Source: Pseudohaliea sp964438205 (GTDB lineage: Bacteria > Pseudomonadota > Gammaproteobacteria > Pseudomonadales > Halieaceae). Taken from it: a stretch of 64,000 bases of DNA. Position 1 is the first letter of the stretch. Each line of letters starts with the position of its first letter. The DNA is taken from assembly GCA_964438205.1 (NCBI GenBank), contig CAYTJQ010000011.1, forward strand, positions 9,007 through 73,006, in the 5' to 3' direction. Made by a program: the position numbers and the translations under genes. The notes beneath the pieces were generated by a model. It did not search any database. It was not told the DNA's origin and saw only the letters and a list, made by a program, of their open reading frames with translations. Shown one piece after another: positions 41,220-51,200 of this stretch.

Positions 41220-42932
41220 ATGCTGAACATTGAACGGACGCTGGCCACCCACTACCCCGACTTCGTCCAGCGCCACCGGCGCTCCGCCCAGACGCTCAGC
41301 CGCTTCCTCGGCTTTCTTTTCTACGAATCCCGCTTCCAGAAGTTCGCCACCGACTACCCGCACCTGCGCGGCTTCGACTTCGTCGAGGAAGTCCTGCGCT
41401 ATTTCGACTTCGACCTGCGGCTGACGGAGCGCGAGCGCGCGCGCATTCCCTCCACGGGCCGCGTGGTGATCGCCGCCAACCATCCCATCGGCTCCCTGGA
41501 CGGTCTCGCCCTGCTCAAGCTGGTGCGCAGCGTGCGCCCCGACGTGAAGGTCGTCGCCAACGAGCTGCTCACCGCCATCGGCCCGCTGCACGATGTGCTG
41601 CTGCCGGTGGCGAACATGGGGACGGCCGGTTCGGCCCGCGACAACCTGAAGGCGATCAAGGAGCACCTGCTCGCCGACGGCGCGCTGATTATCTTCCCCG
41701 CCGGGGAGGTCTCGCGCCTGAGCCCCGGCGGCGTGCGTGACTGCGAGTGGCAGAGCGGCTTCGTCAAGCTGGCCAGCTCCACGCGCTCGCCGATCCTGCC
41801 GGTCTACGTCGCCGGGCGGAACTCGCTCTTCTTCTACAGCCTGTCGGCGCTGGCCAAGCCGCTGTCGACGCTCTGGCTGGTGCGGGAGATGTTCAAGCAG
41901 AGCCACAACACCGTCGATGCGCGTATCGGACGGCCCGTGCCGCACGAAATCTACACCGCCAACGGTTTCTCGGCGCGGCAGCTCGCGCGCATGTTCCGCA
42001 AGCACGTCTACCGCCTGGGCAGCGACAGGCCCATCTTCCGCTCCGTGGAAACGGTGGCCCCGGCGGAGAACCCGCAGCTCCTGCGCGCAGAGCTCGCCGC
42101 CTCGCAGTGCCTCGGGGAGACGCGGGACGGCAAGGTGATCTACCTGTGCACGATGGATGCCGCGCCCTGCGTGATGCGCGAGATCGGCCGGCTGCGGGAG
42201 TTCACTTTCCGCGCCGTCGGCGAGGGCACGGGCCAGCCGCGGGATATCGATCGCTATGACAAGTATTACCGGCAGCTGGTCCTCTGGGACCGGGATGCCC
42301 GGGAAATTGCCGGCGCCTACCGGATCGCGGATGCCGGCGCCATCATCGACCAGTACGGCCTCGATGGTCTCTACTCCGCCAGCCTGTTCGACTACGGACC
42401 GAGCATGCTGCCGCTCCTCCGCCAGGGCCTGGAACTCGGCCGCAGCTTCGTGCAGCCGCGCTACCAGACCCGGGGTAGCCTCGACTACCTGTGGTACGGA
42501 ATCGGGGCCTACCTCAAGGGCCGGCCGCAGCTGCGCTACCTCTTCGGACCGGCCTCCATCAGCCGCTTCTACGGCACCGACGCCACGGCGCGGCTCGTTC
42601 ACTACTACGGTACCCACTACAGCGGCGCTCACCTCGATGTCACGCCGCGCACACCCTTCGTCATTCCACCGGAGCTGCAACAGCAGCTGGCGGCGGAATT
42701 CGATGGCTGTGATGCGGAGGAGGACTTCAAGGCCCTGAAGCAGGCCCTTGCGGGCCAGGGCCTGCCCGTGCCGACGCTGTACAAGCACTACTCGCAGGCC
42801 ACCAGCCCGGACGGGGTCTGCTTCAGCGCGTTCAATGTCGACGAGGACTTCGGCGACTGCGTGGACAGCTTCGTGATTGCGGACCTTCACAAGCTGACTG
42901 CGCGCAAACGGCAGCGGTACCTGGAGTCATAA
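41220..42932 (+). CDS. olsF: Bifunctional ornithine lipid synthase, OlsF type
   Basis: A 570-residue protein of two acyltransferase halves. Residues about 60-270 are a PlsC-like O-acyltransferase with AANHPIGSLDGLALL (His/Asp motif, residues 86-97) and FPAGEVSRLSP. Residues about 300-560 are a GNAT-like N-acyltransferase of the OlsB/hemolysin group, with EIGRLREFTFRAVGEGTGQ, RDAREIAGAYRIADA, ELGRSFVQPRYQ and LDYLWYGIGAYL. This order matches OlsF of Serratia, which makes ornithine lipid (lyso-lipid by the N-acyl step, then O-acylation). Ornithine lipids lack phosphorus and accumulate in phosphate starvation. The PlcP gene follows after 21 nt. The start ATG is preceded by GAGGACC. Confidence 0.88.
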   Translation: MLNIERTLATHYPDFVQRHRRSAQTLSRFLGFLFYESRFQKFATDYPHLRGFDFVEEVLRYFDFDLRLTERERARIPSTGRVVIAANHPIGSLDGLALLKLVRSVRPDVKVVANELLTAIGPLHDVLLPVANMGTAGSARDNLKAIKEHLLADGALIIFPAGEVSRLSPGGVRDCEWQSGFVKLASSTRSPILPVYVAGRNSLFFYSLSALAKPLSTLWLVREMFKQSHNTVDARIGRPVPHEIYTANGFSARQLARMFRKHVYRLGSDRPIFRSVETVAPAENPQLLRAELAASQCLGETRDGKVIYLCTMDAAPCVMREIGRLREFTFRAVGEGTGQPRDIDRYDKYYRQLVLWDRDAREIAGAYRIADAGAIIDQYGLDGLYSASLFDYGPSMLPLLRQGLELGRSFVQPRYQTRGSLDYLWYGIGAYLKGRPQLRYLFGPASISRFYGTDATARLVHYYGTHYSGAHLDVTPRTPFVIPPELQQQLAAEFDGCDAEEDFKALKQALAGQGLPVPTLYKHYSQATSPDGVCFSAFNVDEDFGDCVDSFVIADLHKLTARKRQRYLES

Positions 42933-42953
42933 CGACCAGAGGAGTGAACCGAG

Positions 42954-43793
42954 ATGCAGGCCCTACCCCCCGATGGCAAAGTGCGCTGCAAGGCGCTGTG
43001 GATCTCTGACGTGCACCTGGGCAGCGTGCACAGCAAGGCCGAGCAGCTGTTGCAGCTCCTCGACCGCGTGGAGTGCGAGCGACTCTACCTCGTCGGCGAC
43101 ATCGTCGACGTCTGGGCGATGCAGCGGCGCGTCCACTGGCCGGAAGCGCACACGCGGGTACTGCGCCGGATTCTCAAGTTCTCCCGGCACGGTACGGAGG
43201 TCGTCTACATTCCCGGCAACCACGACCAGAACTTCCGCGAGTTCTGCGGCAGCGAGTTCGGCGAGGTGCACATCCGCAAGGAAGTGGTCCACGAGACAGG
43301 CCAGGGGTACCGCATGCTGGTCACCCACGGCGACGAGCTGGACTTCGCCGTGCGCTACAGCCGGCTCAACCGCTTCATCGGCGACATCGCCTATGACCTG
43401 CTCATGTGGGTGAACCGGCGCGTCAACCAGGCCCGCGAGGCCATGGGCAAGCCCTACTGGTCCCTGGCCAAGTGGGTGAAGGTCAACGTGTCCCAGGCCG
43501 AGGCGGCCATCCGCGCCTACCAGCACGCGGCCGTGAACCTGGTTCGCGACCGCGGCCTCGACGGCATCATCTGCGGCCACCTGCACTACCCGCTGGTGCG
43601 GGAGATCGAGGGCGTCCTCTACTGCAACGACGGCGACTGGGTGGAGAACTGCACCGCGCTGGTCGAGGACCACGCCGGGGCACTCCATCTCCTGCGCGGG
43701 GTGGCGCACCCGGAAAAGCCCCTCGAGCTGATCTTCGCCGACGACCGCTTCCCGCTCACTGCGGACCCGCTCCCCGCGCCAGCGCCAGCATGA
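42954..43793 (+). CDS. plcP: PlcP-type metallophosphoesterase (phospholipase C for lipid remodelling)
   Basis: A 279-residue calcineurin-like phosphoesterase. Metal motifs are SDVHLG (Asp19, His21), GDIVD (48-52), GNHD (88-91), THGDELD and CGHLHYP. It resembles UDP-2,3-diacylglucosamine diphosphatase in general annotation, but the segments MWVNRRVNQAREAMGKPYWSL and YCNDGDWVENCTALVE match PlcP, the enzyme that removes phosphate head groups from phospholipids in phosphate-starved marine bacteria and rhizobia. The position directly after olsF supports this. ATG 42954 follows AGGAG. The last 38 nt overlap the convergent M20 peptidase gene. Confidence 0.85.
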   Translation: MQALPPDGKVRCKALWISDVHLGSVHSKAEQLLQLLDRVECERLYLVGDIVDVWAMQRRVHWPEAHTRVLRRILKFSRHGTEVVYIPGNHDQNFREFCGSEFGEVHIRKEVVHETGQGYRMLVTHGDELDFAVRYSRLNRFIGDIAYDLLMWVNRRVNQAREAMGKPYWSLAKWVKVNVSQAEAAIRAYQHAAVNLVRDRGLDGIICGHLHYPLVREIEGVLYCNDGDWVENCTALVEDHAGALHLLRGVAHPEKPLELIFADDRFPLTADPLPAPAPA

Positions 43794-45060
43794 GCAGCGC
43801 CGCGCGCTTGCCCTGGCTGGCCAGGGTGGCCATGGTGGCGGTCTCGTCGACGGTGTGGCCGCCCTCCCCCATCAGCCCCAGGCCGTCGATGGCGGCGCGC
43901 ACGTAGGGCGCGGCAAAGGAAATATCCGCCGCCCCGGCCCGGCGCGGGTCCACCGCCCGCACCGGGCCGAAGCCGAGGGCCTCGCTGCCCTCGCTGTAGA
44001 GCGACAGCAGCGCCTCGTTGCCCGCCGTGGGCGGCATGGGCGGGTAGCCCTCGGTGAACTCGAAGCGGGCCCCGGTCCCGGCCAGGTGCTCGCCGGCAAT
44101 GCGCTCCATGGTGGCCACGGCCCGCTCGAGCTGGCGAGGCGTGAGCGCGCGGATACCGCCGCTGGCGAGCGCCGCCTGGGGAATCACGTTGTCCTTGCCG
44201 AACGCCACACCGCGGGTCCGCGCAGGCTCATGGGACAGTTCCGTCCCGGCGAGCAGCAGCCCCGCATTGAAGGTCAGGTTCTCCTCCCCGGCCAGCGCCG
44301 CGCGCCAGCCGTCGAGGATGCGCGCCAGCTCGAAGGCGGCGCCGTAGCCGACGTCTCGCCGGAAGATCTGCGAAGAGTGCGCGGGTTTGCCGGAGACAAC
44401 GAGACGCCACTTGCTCGAGCCGCGCCGCGCGATCACCGCCGTTTCCGGGTCGCCGTCGCCGTCTTCGAAGCCGATGGCGTAGTCGGCCCAGCGGGCGGCC
44501 TCCACCAGCGGCGCCGTGGCCAGCGCCAGCGGTTCGCCCCGGTCCTCCTCGTCGCCGGCGAGGAATACCCGCAGCTGCAGGTCGTCGAGCCTGCCGACGC
44601 GATCGAGCGCCTGCAGCGCCGTCAGCAGCACCACGTTGCCACCCTTCATGTCAGTAATGCCGGGGCCGCGAATGCGCCCCGGGGCAACGGTTTCCATGGC
44701 CTGGAAGGGCCCGTCCTCGGGGAAGACCGTATCGAGGTGGCCGATCAGGAGCAGCTTCGGACCGCGGCTGCCGCGGGAGGCCAGCAGGTGGCCGGCACGG
44801 CCGAAGGGCTCACCGTCGATCCATTCCACGGCAAAGCCCAGGGCCGCGAGCGGCGCCGCTAAGCGTTCGCCGACGGCGCGCACACCGGCGAAGTTCATGG
44901 TGCCGCTGTTGATCGCGACGGTCCCGGCCAGCAGCGCCCGCGCCTCGGGCTGCAGCGCGTCCACGGCATCCGCGATGGCGCGCATGGCGGGGTCCTCGGC
45001 GCGGGCCGGCTGGGCGATGGCGAAAACGAAGCACAGGAAGAGTGGGGCGAAGCGAGGCAT
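43756..45060 (-). CDS. M20 family metallopeptidase (exported, glutamate carboxypeptidase-like)
   Basis: A 434-residue zinc peptidase with signal peptide (APLFLCFVFAIAQPARA). Zinc motifs: IGHLDTVFPEDG (His/Asp), GPGITDMKGGNVV, LAGDEEDRG (catalytic and bridging Glu pair), and the late MGEGGHTVDE (His). The dimerisation lobe (residues about 210-320) carries SGKPAHSSQIF. It resembles carboxypeptidase G2, which removes C-terminal Glu from folates or peptides. It stands alone, convergent with plcP and divergent from rmf. Confidence 0.9.
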   Translation of the reverse strand: MPRFAPLFLCFVFAIAQPARAEDPAMRAIADAVDALQPEARALLAGTVAINSGTMNFAGVRAVGERLAAPLAALGFAVEWIDGEPFGRAGHLLASRGSRGPKLLLIGHLDTVFPEDGPFQAMETVAPGRIRGPGITDMKGGNVVLLTALQALDRVGRLDDLQLRVFLAGDEEDRGEPLALATAPLVEAARWADYAIGFEDGDGDPETAVIARRGSSKWRLVVSGKPAHSSQIFRRDVGYGAAFELARILDGWRAALAGEENLTFNAGLLLAGTELSHEPARTRGVAFGKDNVIPQAALASGGIRALTPRQLERAVATMERIAGEHLAGTGARFEFTEGYPPMPPTAGNEALLSLYSEGSEALGFGPVRAVDPRRAGAADISFAAPYVRAAIDGLGLMGEGGHTVDETATMATLASQGKRAALLMLALARGAGPQ

Positions 45061-45253
45061 GGTCTTTCTCCGGGCAGTGAGCGGTGGACCGGGGGCCGAC
45101 GACGTTGGGCCCGCCGGACCCCGCGCCGCGCCGGAACCGGGAGGGCAGCGTAACAGACCGCCCCTGCCGCCGCTAAGGCATTGGGGGCGCTGCAGTTTTT
45201 CGTCCTTATAAACAGGGGGCGCTAGAGCGGGAGCCCTTGTAACAAATCGTTCA

Positions 45254-45282
45254 TCGACAGTGCGAGACCCCTTTGCTTAGAT
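45254..45282 (+). promoter_or_regulatory. Putative promoter of rmf
   Basis: TCGACA (45254-45259), 17-bp spacer, TTAGAT (45277-45282). The leader to the rmf ATG is about 50 nt. Two copies of GGGGGCGCT lie further upstream (about 45184 and 45217). Confidence 0.5.
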
Positions 45283-45338
45283 CAGGAAGCGGGCACCACG
45301 CCCGCCCCTTCCACCGCCACTGCTCAAGAGGCACCACG

Positions 45339-45542
45339 ATGAAAAGACAGAAGCGCGACATGGCCAGCCGAGCCTATGACCGGGGTTATCTCGCCGGGGT
45401 ATCCGGTCGCAGCAGCGACAGCTGCCCCCACGAGAACGAGCAGCAGCGGGTCAACTGGCTCTCGGGCTGGCGCGAGGGTCGCGCCGCCCAGTGGGATGGC
45501 ATGACGGGCGTCTCCGGGGTGCATCGATTGCCTTCTGTCTGA
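45339..45542 (+). CDS. rmf: Ribosome modulation factor
   Basis: A 67-residue basic protein starting MKRQKRDMASRAYDRGYLAGVSGRS, then CPHENEQQRVNWLSGWREGRAAQW, matching RMF of E. coli (55 residues) along its length, with about ten extra residues at the C-terminus. RMF joins 70S ribosomes into inactive 100S dimers in stationary phase. ATG 45339 follows an AGAGGCACC site. Single gene. Confidence 0.93.
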   Translation: MKRQKRDMASRAYDRGYLAGVSGRSSDSCPHENEQQRVNWLSGWREGRAAQWDGMTGVSGVHRLPSV

Positions 45543-45614
45543 CCACCGACCCCACGGCGCGCAGGTGCCCGCCTGCGGCTGCGCCCGGGCCGCGGAGGCA
45601 CCGCAGCGGGCAAG

Positions 45615-45642
45615 TTGACAGCGCTCACAGCGTGCCTATGCT
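45615..45642 (+). promoter_or_regulatory. Strong sigma-70-type promoter of the GGDEF/EAL gene
   Basis: TTGACA (45615-45620), 16-bp spacer, TATGCT (45637-45642). It lies about 32 bp upstream of the GTG start, so the leader is short and contains the palindrome at 45642-45659. Confidence 0.7.
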
Positions 45643-45659
45643 TGCATGCTGACATGCAA
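45642..45659. promoter_or_regulatory. Inverted repeat at the transcription start of the GGDEF/EAL gene
   Basis: TTGCATG-CTGA-CATGCAA: perfect 7-bp arms with a 4-bp centre, overlapping the end of the -10. Placement fits a repressor operator; as RNA it would form a small hairpin just before the ribosome site. Confidence 0.55.
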
Positions 45660-45673
45660 CAGGGGGGGTGCCC

Positions 45674-48187
45674 GTGCCAGGGCTGCCGGCGCAAGTCAAT
45701 CACCCGCTGACCGCAGAGATCGCGGCGGGCCTTCTCGATACCGTCGAGTTCGGTGTGGCCATCTATCGGCCCATCGACGGCGCCCGGGACTTCGAGTTCG
45801 CCTACCTCAATCCCGCGGCCTGCCGCATCGCGAACGTCGATCTGCAGGCCGTGCTCGGCCAGCCCCTGACCCGGGTGATGCGCGGCGCCGGGTCCATGGG
45901 CATCGTCGAGGCCCTGCGCCGCGTCGGCCAGTCGGGCATTCCGGAAGCCCTGCCCTCGCTCTACTACGAGGACGACCTGCGCACGGGCTGGTACCGCAAC
46001 GACCTCTACGCGCTCAGCGGCGGCTACGTCGCCGCGATCTTCAGCGACACCAGCGAACAGGTTCACCTGCGTCACGCCGTCGACGAGGAGCGCACGCGCT
46101 ACCGCCTGCTCACTTCGGCGCTGGAAGAAGGCATCTGGGACTACGACCTGGTCGCCGACCGGGTCTACTTCTCGCCGAGCTGGAAAGCCCAGCTCGGCTA
46201 CCGCGATGACGAGCTGGAGAACACCTTCGCCACCTTCGAGGCCGTGCTCGCGGAGGAGGACCGGGAGCCAGTCCTCGCCCACCTCGCCCGCTTCCGCGAG
46301 GATGGGGAGGGCCAGTGGGAGCACGCCTTCCACCTGCGCCACAAGGACGGGCACGAGGTCCCGATTCTCGCCCGCGCGACGCCGCTGCGGGACCGCGACG
46401 GCCGGGTCATCCGCCTGCTGGGGGTGCATGTCGACCTGAGCGAAACCCGGGCCCTGGAAGACGCCGTGGCTCGCCTCGAGCTGGCAAGCCGGCTCGTGGA
46501 TCTCGAGATCTATGAACAGGCGGTTGCCAGCACGCAGGACCAGCTGGCGGCCGTGGACAAGGACTTCCGCTACCTGATGGTAAACAGTGCCTACGCGAAC
46601 TTCTTCGGCTACCAGCCGGACGAGCTCATCGGGCATCGCGTGGAAGAGCTGTTCGGTGGGGAAGCCCTCGGCAGCAACGTCGCGCCCGGTCTCGCCCGCT
46701 GCCTGCAGGGCGAGACCGTCAGCTTCGAGGAGTGGCGGCAGCCGGCCGTCGGCGAGCCGCGCTGCTTCAAGGTGGTCTACACGCCGCTGCTGGATGGCGA
46801 CAAGACGCGCGGCGTGCTGGCAAGCGCGCACGACATCACCGCCGTGCAGACCGCGCAGGCCCAGCTCGAGCGCATCGCTCACCACGACCAGCTGACCGGC
46901 CTGCCAAACCGCATCCTGCTCGACATCATCCTGCAGCGAAGCCTCAAGCAGGCGAACCGGGACGGCGGCCAGGTCGCGGTGATGTTCATCGACCTCGACC
47001 GCTTCAAGGCGATCAACGACAGCCTGGGCCATGCCGCCGGGGACGAGGTGCTGCGCCAGGCCGCAAAGCGCCTGCTCGGCGCCCTGCGCGACAGCGACTC
47101 CCTGGCGCGCGTCGGCGGTGATGAGTTCGTCGCGGTCCTCACCGGTGTCAAGGACCCCGCCAACCTGTCCCAGGTGGCCAGCAAGCTCATGGATGCCGTC
47201 TCCCGTCCCTTCGACCTCGGCGGCGAGCAGGCCCAGCTCAGCTGCAGCATCGGCATCAGTCTCTATCCCGACGACGCCGGCAGCGCCGACGAACTGCTGA
47301 GCAATGCGGACACGGCCATGTACGAGGCCAAGGAGCAGGGGCGCAACGACTGGCGCTTTTATACCGCCGCCATGACCGCCCAGGCCGCGGACTACCTGGC
47401 CCTCGTGGAAAACCTGCGCGCCGCGCTGGATGGCGACGGGCTGGACCTCGTGTTCCACCCCGAGTTCGACGTCTCCACCGGGGAGGTCGTTGCCGTCGAG
47501 GCGTTGACGCGCTGGGAAGATCCGCAGCTGGGCACCGTGCCGCCGGAGCAGTTCATCAGCGCCGCGGAGAAAGCCGGCCTGGTCCGCCAGCTCGACTTCC
47601 AGTCCCTGGACCGCGCCTGCGCGCATCTCGCCGCGTGGCAGGCGGACGGCATCGCCCCGCCGCGCCTCGGCATGAACGTGAGCCCGAAGACCCTGAACCA
47701 CGCGGACACGCCGGCGCGGATCGCGGCGCTGCTGCGCCACCATGGCCTGGCGCCGTCGCTGCTGGAACTGGAGGTTCACGAGCAGGCCCTCATCCAGGAC
47801 CCGGAGCGAACGACCCAGAGCATGGAGGCGCTGGAAGCCATCGGCGTCGGCCTGGTCGTGGACGGCTTCGGCTCCGGATCCCTCGGCCTGCGCTACCTGC
47901 AGGCGCTGCACGTGCGCACCCTGAAGATCGACGGCAGCTATCTCAAGGACGTGAGCGGCCCGGACGGCCAGCGCATGGCCCGGGCGATGATCGCCCTGAG
48001 CCAGGCGCTCGGCCTGGACGTGGTGCTCTCGGGCGTGGAAAACGTGGAGCAGGCCACCTTTCTCCAAGGCGAGCCCGGCGTGCACGGCCAGGGTTACTAC
48101 CTCGCCCGCCCCCTGCCGGCGGGCGACGTCACGGCCTTCCTGCGCGGCGACGCACACATGCAGCTGTCGGGCAGCGCGGCGGGCTGA
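45674..48187 (+). CDS. PAS-PAS-GGDEF-EAL signalling protein with degenerate EAL domain
   Basis: A protein of about 837 residues. GTG 45674 is favoured because AGGGGGG lies 5-6 nt upstream; GTG 45668 is the alternative. PAS-like domains span residues about 20-130, 140-270 and 275-400. The GGDEF domain has RVGGDEFVAV (residue about 481), so cyclic-di-GMP synthesis is likely. The EAL domain keeps EALTRW (609) and LKID, but the metal motif DDFG reads DGFG (Gly731) and the AEGVE motif reads LSGVE (Ser786). Phosphodiesterase activity is therefore doubtful, and the domain may only bind the nucleotide. No membrane segment is seen, so the protein is cytoplasmic, with cofactor or ligand sensing by PAS. 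Confidence 0.9.
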   Translation: MPGLPAQVNHPLTAEIAAGLLDTVEFGVAIYRPIDGARDFEFAYLNPAACRIANVDLQAVLGQPLTRVMRGAGSMGIVEALRRVGQSGIPEALPSLYYEDDLRTGWYRNDLYALSGGYVAAIFSDTSEQVHLRHAVDEERTRYRLLTSALEEGIWDYDLVADRVYFSPSWKAQLGYRDDELENTFATFEAVLAEEDREPVLAHLARFREDGEGQWEHAFHLRHKDGHEVPILARATPLRDRDGRVIRLLGVHVDLSETRALEDAVARLELASRLVDLEIYEQAVASTQDQLAAVDKDFRYLMVNSAYANFFGYQPDELIGHRVEELFGGEALGSNVAPGLARCLQGETVSFEEWRQPAVGEPRCFKVVYTPLLDGDKTRGVLASAHDITAVQTAQAQLERIAHHDQLTGLPNRILLDIILQRSLKQANRDGGQVAVMFIDLDRFKAINDSLGHAAGDEVLRQAAKRLLGALRDSDSLARVGGDEFVAVLTGVKDPANLSQVASKLMDAVSRPFDLGGEQAQLSCSIGISLYPDDAGSADELLSNADTAMYEAKEQGRNDWRFYTAAMTAQAADYLALVENLRAALDGDGLDLVFHPEFDVSTGEVVAVEALTRWEDPQLGTVPPEQFISAAEKAGLVRQLDFQSLDRACAHLAAWQADGIAPPRLGMNVSPKTLNHADTPARIAALLRHHGLAPSLLELEVHEQALIQDPERTTQSMEALEAIGVGLVVDGFGSGSLGLRYLQALHVRTLKIDGSYLKDVSGPDGQRMARAMIALSQALGLDVVLSGVENVEQATFLQGEPGVHGQGYYLARPLPAGDVTAFLRGDAHMQLSGSAAG

Positions 48188-48200
48188 CCCCGGCCCGGTC

Positions 48201-51200
48201 CTACGCCCGGCGGCTGCTCTGCGCGAGATCCAGCAGCTCGCGGTTGGCGACCGCGAACATCGCGAAGTCCGGCGCCGTGGTCGCGTGCAGCTCAGCCAGC
48301 ATCTCGCGCCAGCGCGCGATCAGCGTCGCCTCCTGCTCTTCCCAGCGCTCGACGCAGGCGGCGCTGTCCAGGCCCTCGCAGCGCAGGCGCAGGATGCCCA
48401 TCGCCAGCGTGCACTGCTGTGCCTGCAGGTCCTCCAGGTAGGACTCGCGCGCCAGCGCCTGCCACTCGTTGTCCACGGCGCTGCGCAGGATCTGCCCGCC
48501 GAACCAGTCGAGCTCGAGGCGCTCACCGAGGTGGAAGTAGAGCTCGGCCACTTCACCGAGGGGCGCTTCCGCCCGGCTGGCGACGTCGATGATGGCCAGG
48601 CCCGTGGCGGCGTAGAGCCCCGCCGCCACCGCGGCCGCCAGCGGCTCGTCGACACCGCCGGCGAGATAACGGTCCCGCCGTTCCTCGTAGAACGCCAGCG
48701 CGTTGCCGCGCAGCAGCGAGGGCAGCTGTCCGAGGAAACCGTCGATGCCGCCGGCAAACTCCTCGATCAGCAGCGAAGGCGCGAGCTGGTGGCGCCGGTT
48801 GCGCAGCAGCCAGCGGGTGGAGCGCTTCACCAGCCGCACGACGTCGAGCATCATCTCGTGCTGGAGCGCGGCCTCCACCCGGTGGTCGAGGGCCTCGATG
48901 GCGTCCCAGCGCGCGCCGAGGCCGTAGATGACCATCGCCGCCGTGTAGGCCCGGGCCACGTCGGCCACCGGCGCACCGGTCGCGCGCTGCTGCCGGCTCA
49001 CGAAGTTGGGCCCCATGCGGTTGACCATGTCGTTGGCCACCTGCGTGCAGATGATCTCCCGGCGCAGCCGGTGCGCCGCGACATCTTCCGGGAAGCGCTC
49101 GACGAGCCGGGCGGGAAAGGCCGTGGCCGCGGCTTCCGCCAGGCTCGGGTCCTGCTCGAGGGCCGCTTCACCGAGCGACTCCTTGAGCACGGCCTTGCTG
49201 TAGGACACGAGCACGGCGAGCTCCGGCCGGGTCAGCCCGCGGTTCAGGAGCGCGCGTTCGGCCAGGTCTTCGTCACTGGGCAGGAACTCGAGCTCCCGGT
49301 CCAGGCGGCCGCTGGCCTCGAGGTTGCCGATGAGGCGCCGGTACTCGCCGGCGCGCTCCCGGGCCTCGAACTCGGCGAGGCTGATGGCCTGCACCTGGCG
49401 GTAGTTGTTGGCCAGCACCAGCGCGGCCACGCTGTCGGTCATCTCCTCCAGCAGCGTGTTGCGGTGCTTCTCGGTGAGGTCACCACGGGCGACGATGGCG
49501 TCGAGGAGGATCTTGATGTTGACCTCGTGGTCGGAACAGTCGACCCCGCCGGCGTTGTCGATGAAGTCCGTGTTCACGCGGCCGCCGTGCAGCGCGTACT
49601 CGACCCGCGCGAGCTGGGTCATGCCGAGGTTGCCGCCTTCGCCGATGACCCGGCAGCGCAACTCGTTGGCGTTGACGCGCAGGCTGTCGTTGGTCTTGTC
49701 GCCGACATCCGTGTGCGCCTCGAGGCTGGACTTCACCCAGGTGCCGATGCCGCCGTTCCAGAGCAGGTCGACCTCGGCGCGCAGCAGGTGGCTGATCAGT
49801 TCCGCCGGCGTCAGGTGGTCCGCGCTGATAGCGAAGCGCGCTTTCATCTCCCGGGAGATGGTCACCGACTTGGCGGCCCGGCTGAAGACCCCGCCCCCGG
49901 CGGAGATCAGTGCCGCGTCGTAGTCTTCCCAGCTCGAGCGCGGCAGGGCGAAGAGACGCTGGCGCTCGGCGTAGGCAGCCGCCGTGTCCGGCTCCGGGTC
50001 GATGAAGATATGCTGGTGGTTGAAGGCCGCAACCAGGCGGATGTGCGGCGACAGGAGCATGCCGTTGCCGAAGACGTCGCCGCTCATGTCGCCGATGCCG
50101 ACGACGGAGAACGGCGTGGTCGCCACGTTGATGCCGAGCTCGCGGAAATGCCGCTCTACGGACACCCAGGCCCCGCGGGCCGTGATGCCCATCTTCTTGT
50201 GGTCGTAGCCGACGCTGCCGCCGGAGGCAAAGGCGTCGCCGAGCCAGAAGCCGTACTCCTGCGCCAGGGCGTTGGCGATGTCGGAGAAGGTCGCCGTGCC
50301 CTTGTCGGCGGCGACCACGAGGTAGGGATCCTCGTCGTCCTTGGCGACGACGTGGGGCGGTCGCAGCACGCCGCGCTCGGTGCGGTTGTCGGTGATGTCG
50401 AGCAGCCCGCGGATGAACGTCTGGTAGCAGGCAACGCCCTCGGCCTGCACCGCGTCGCGCTCCCAGTCGGCGCCCAGGCGCTTGCAGACGAAGCCACCCT
50501 TGGCGCCCACGGGCACGATCACCGCGTTCTTCACCTGCTGCGCCTTGACCAGGCCGAGGACCTCCGTGCGGAAATCCTCGAGCCGGTCCGACCAGCGCAG
50601 GCCGCCCCGGGCGACCTTGCCGCCGCGCAGGTGCACGCCCTCGAGGCGCGGCGAGTAGACGAACACCTCGTACAGCGGCACCGGCCGCGGCACATCCGGG
50701 ATATCGCCCGGCGACAGCTTGAAGGAGAAATAGGGTTTCAGCTCGCCGCGGTCGTCGGGCTGGAAGAAGTTGCTGCGCAGCGTCGCGCGGATGACCGCCA
50801 CGTACTGGCGGATGATCCGGTCCTGGCCGAGGTTCTGCACCGCGTCGAGGCCGGTGAGCACCCGTTCCTCGACGGCGGCTTCGCGCTGTGCGCGCCACTC
50901 CTCGTCGCCATCGAAGACCGGCGAGAAGCGGGTCAGGAACAGCTCGACGATGCCGGCGGACAGGTGCAGGTGGTCCGCCATGGTCTCGGCGATGTAGGCG
51001 AGGCTGTAGGGAAAGTTGATCTGCCGCAGGTAGCAGGCATAGGCGCGCAGCAGGGCGATCTCACGCCAGGAGAGCCGGGTGCCCAGGAGCAGGCGGTTGA
51101 AGGAGTCGCTCTCCGCCTCGCCGAACCAGATGCGCCGGAAGGCGTCCTCGAACTCGCCCTTGACCTCGTCGAGGTCGATGTTCTGCGCCAGCGTGTAGAT

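Noticed and set aside
42954..43793. Calling this phosphoesterase LpxH
   Set aside because: The general fold fits, but the YCNDGDWVENCTALVE block and the position after olsF favour PlcP.
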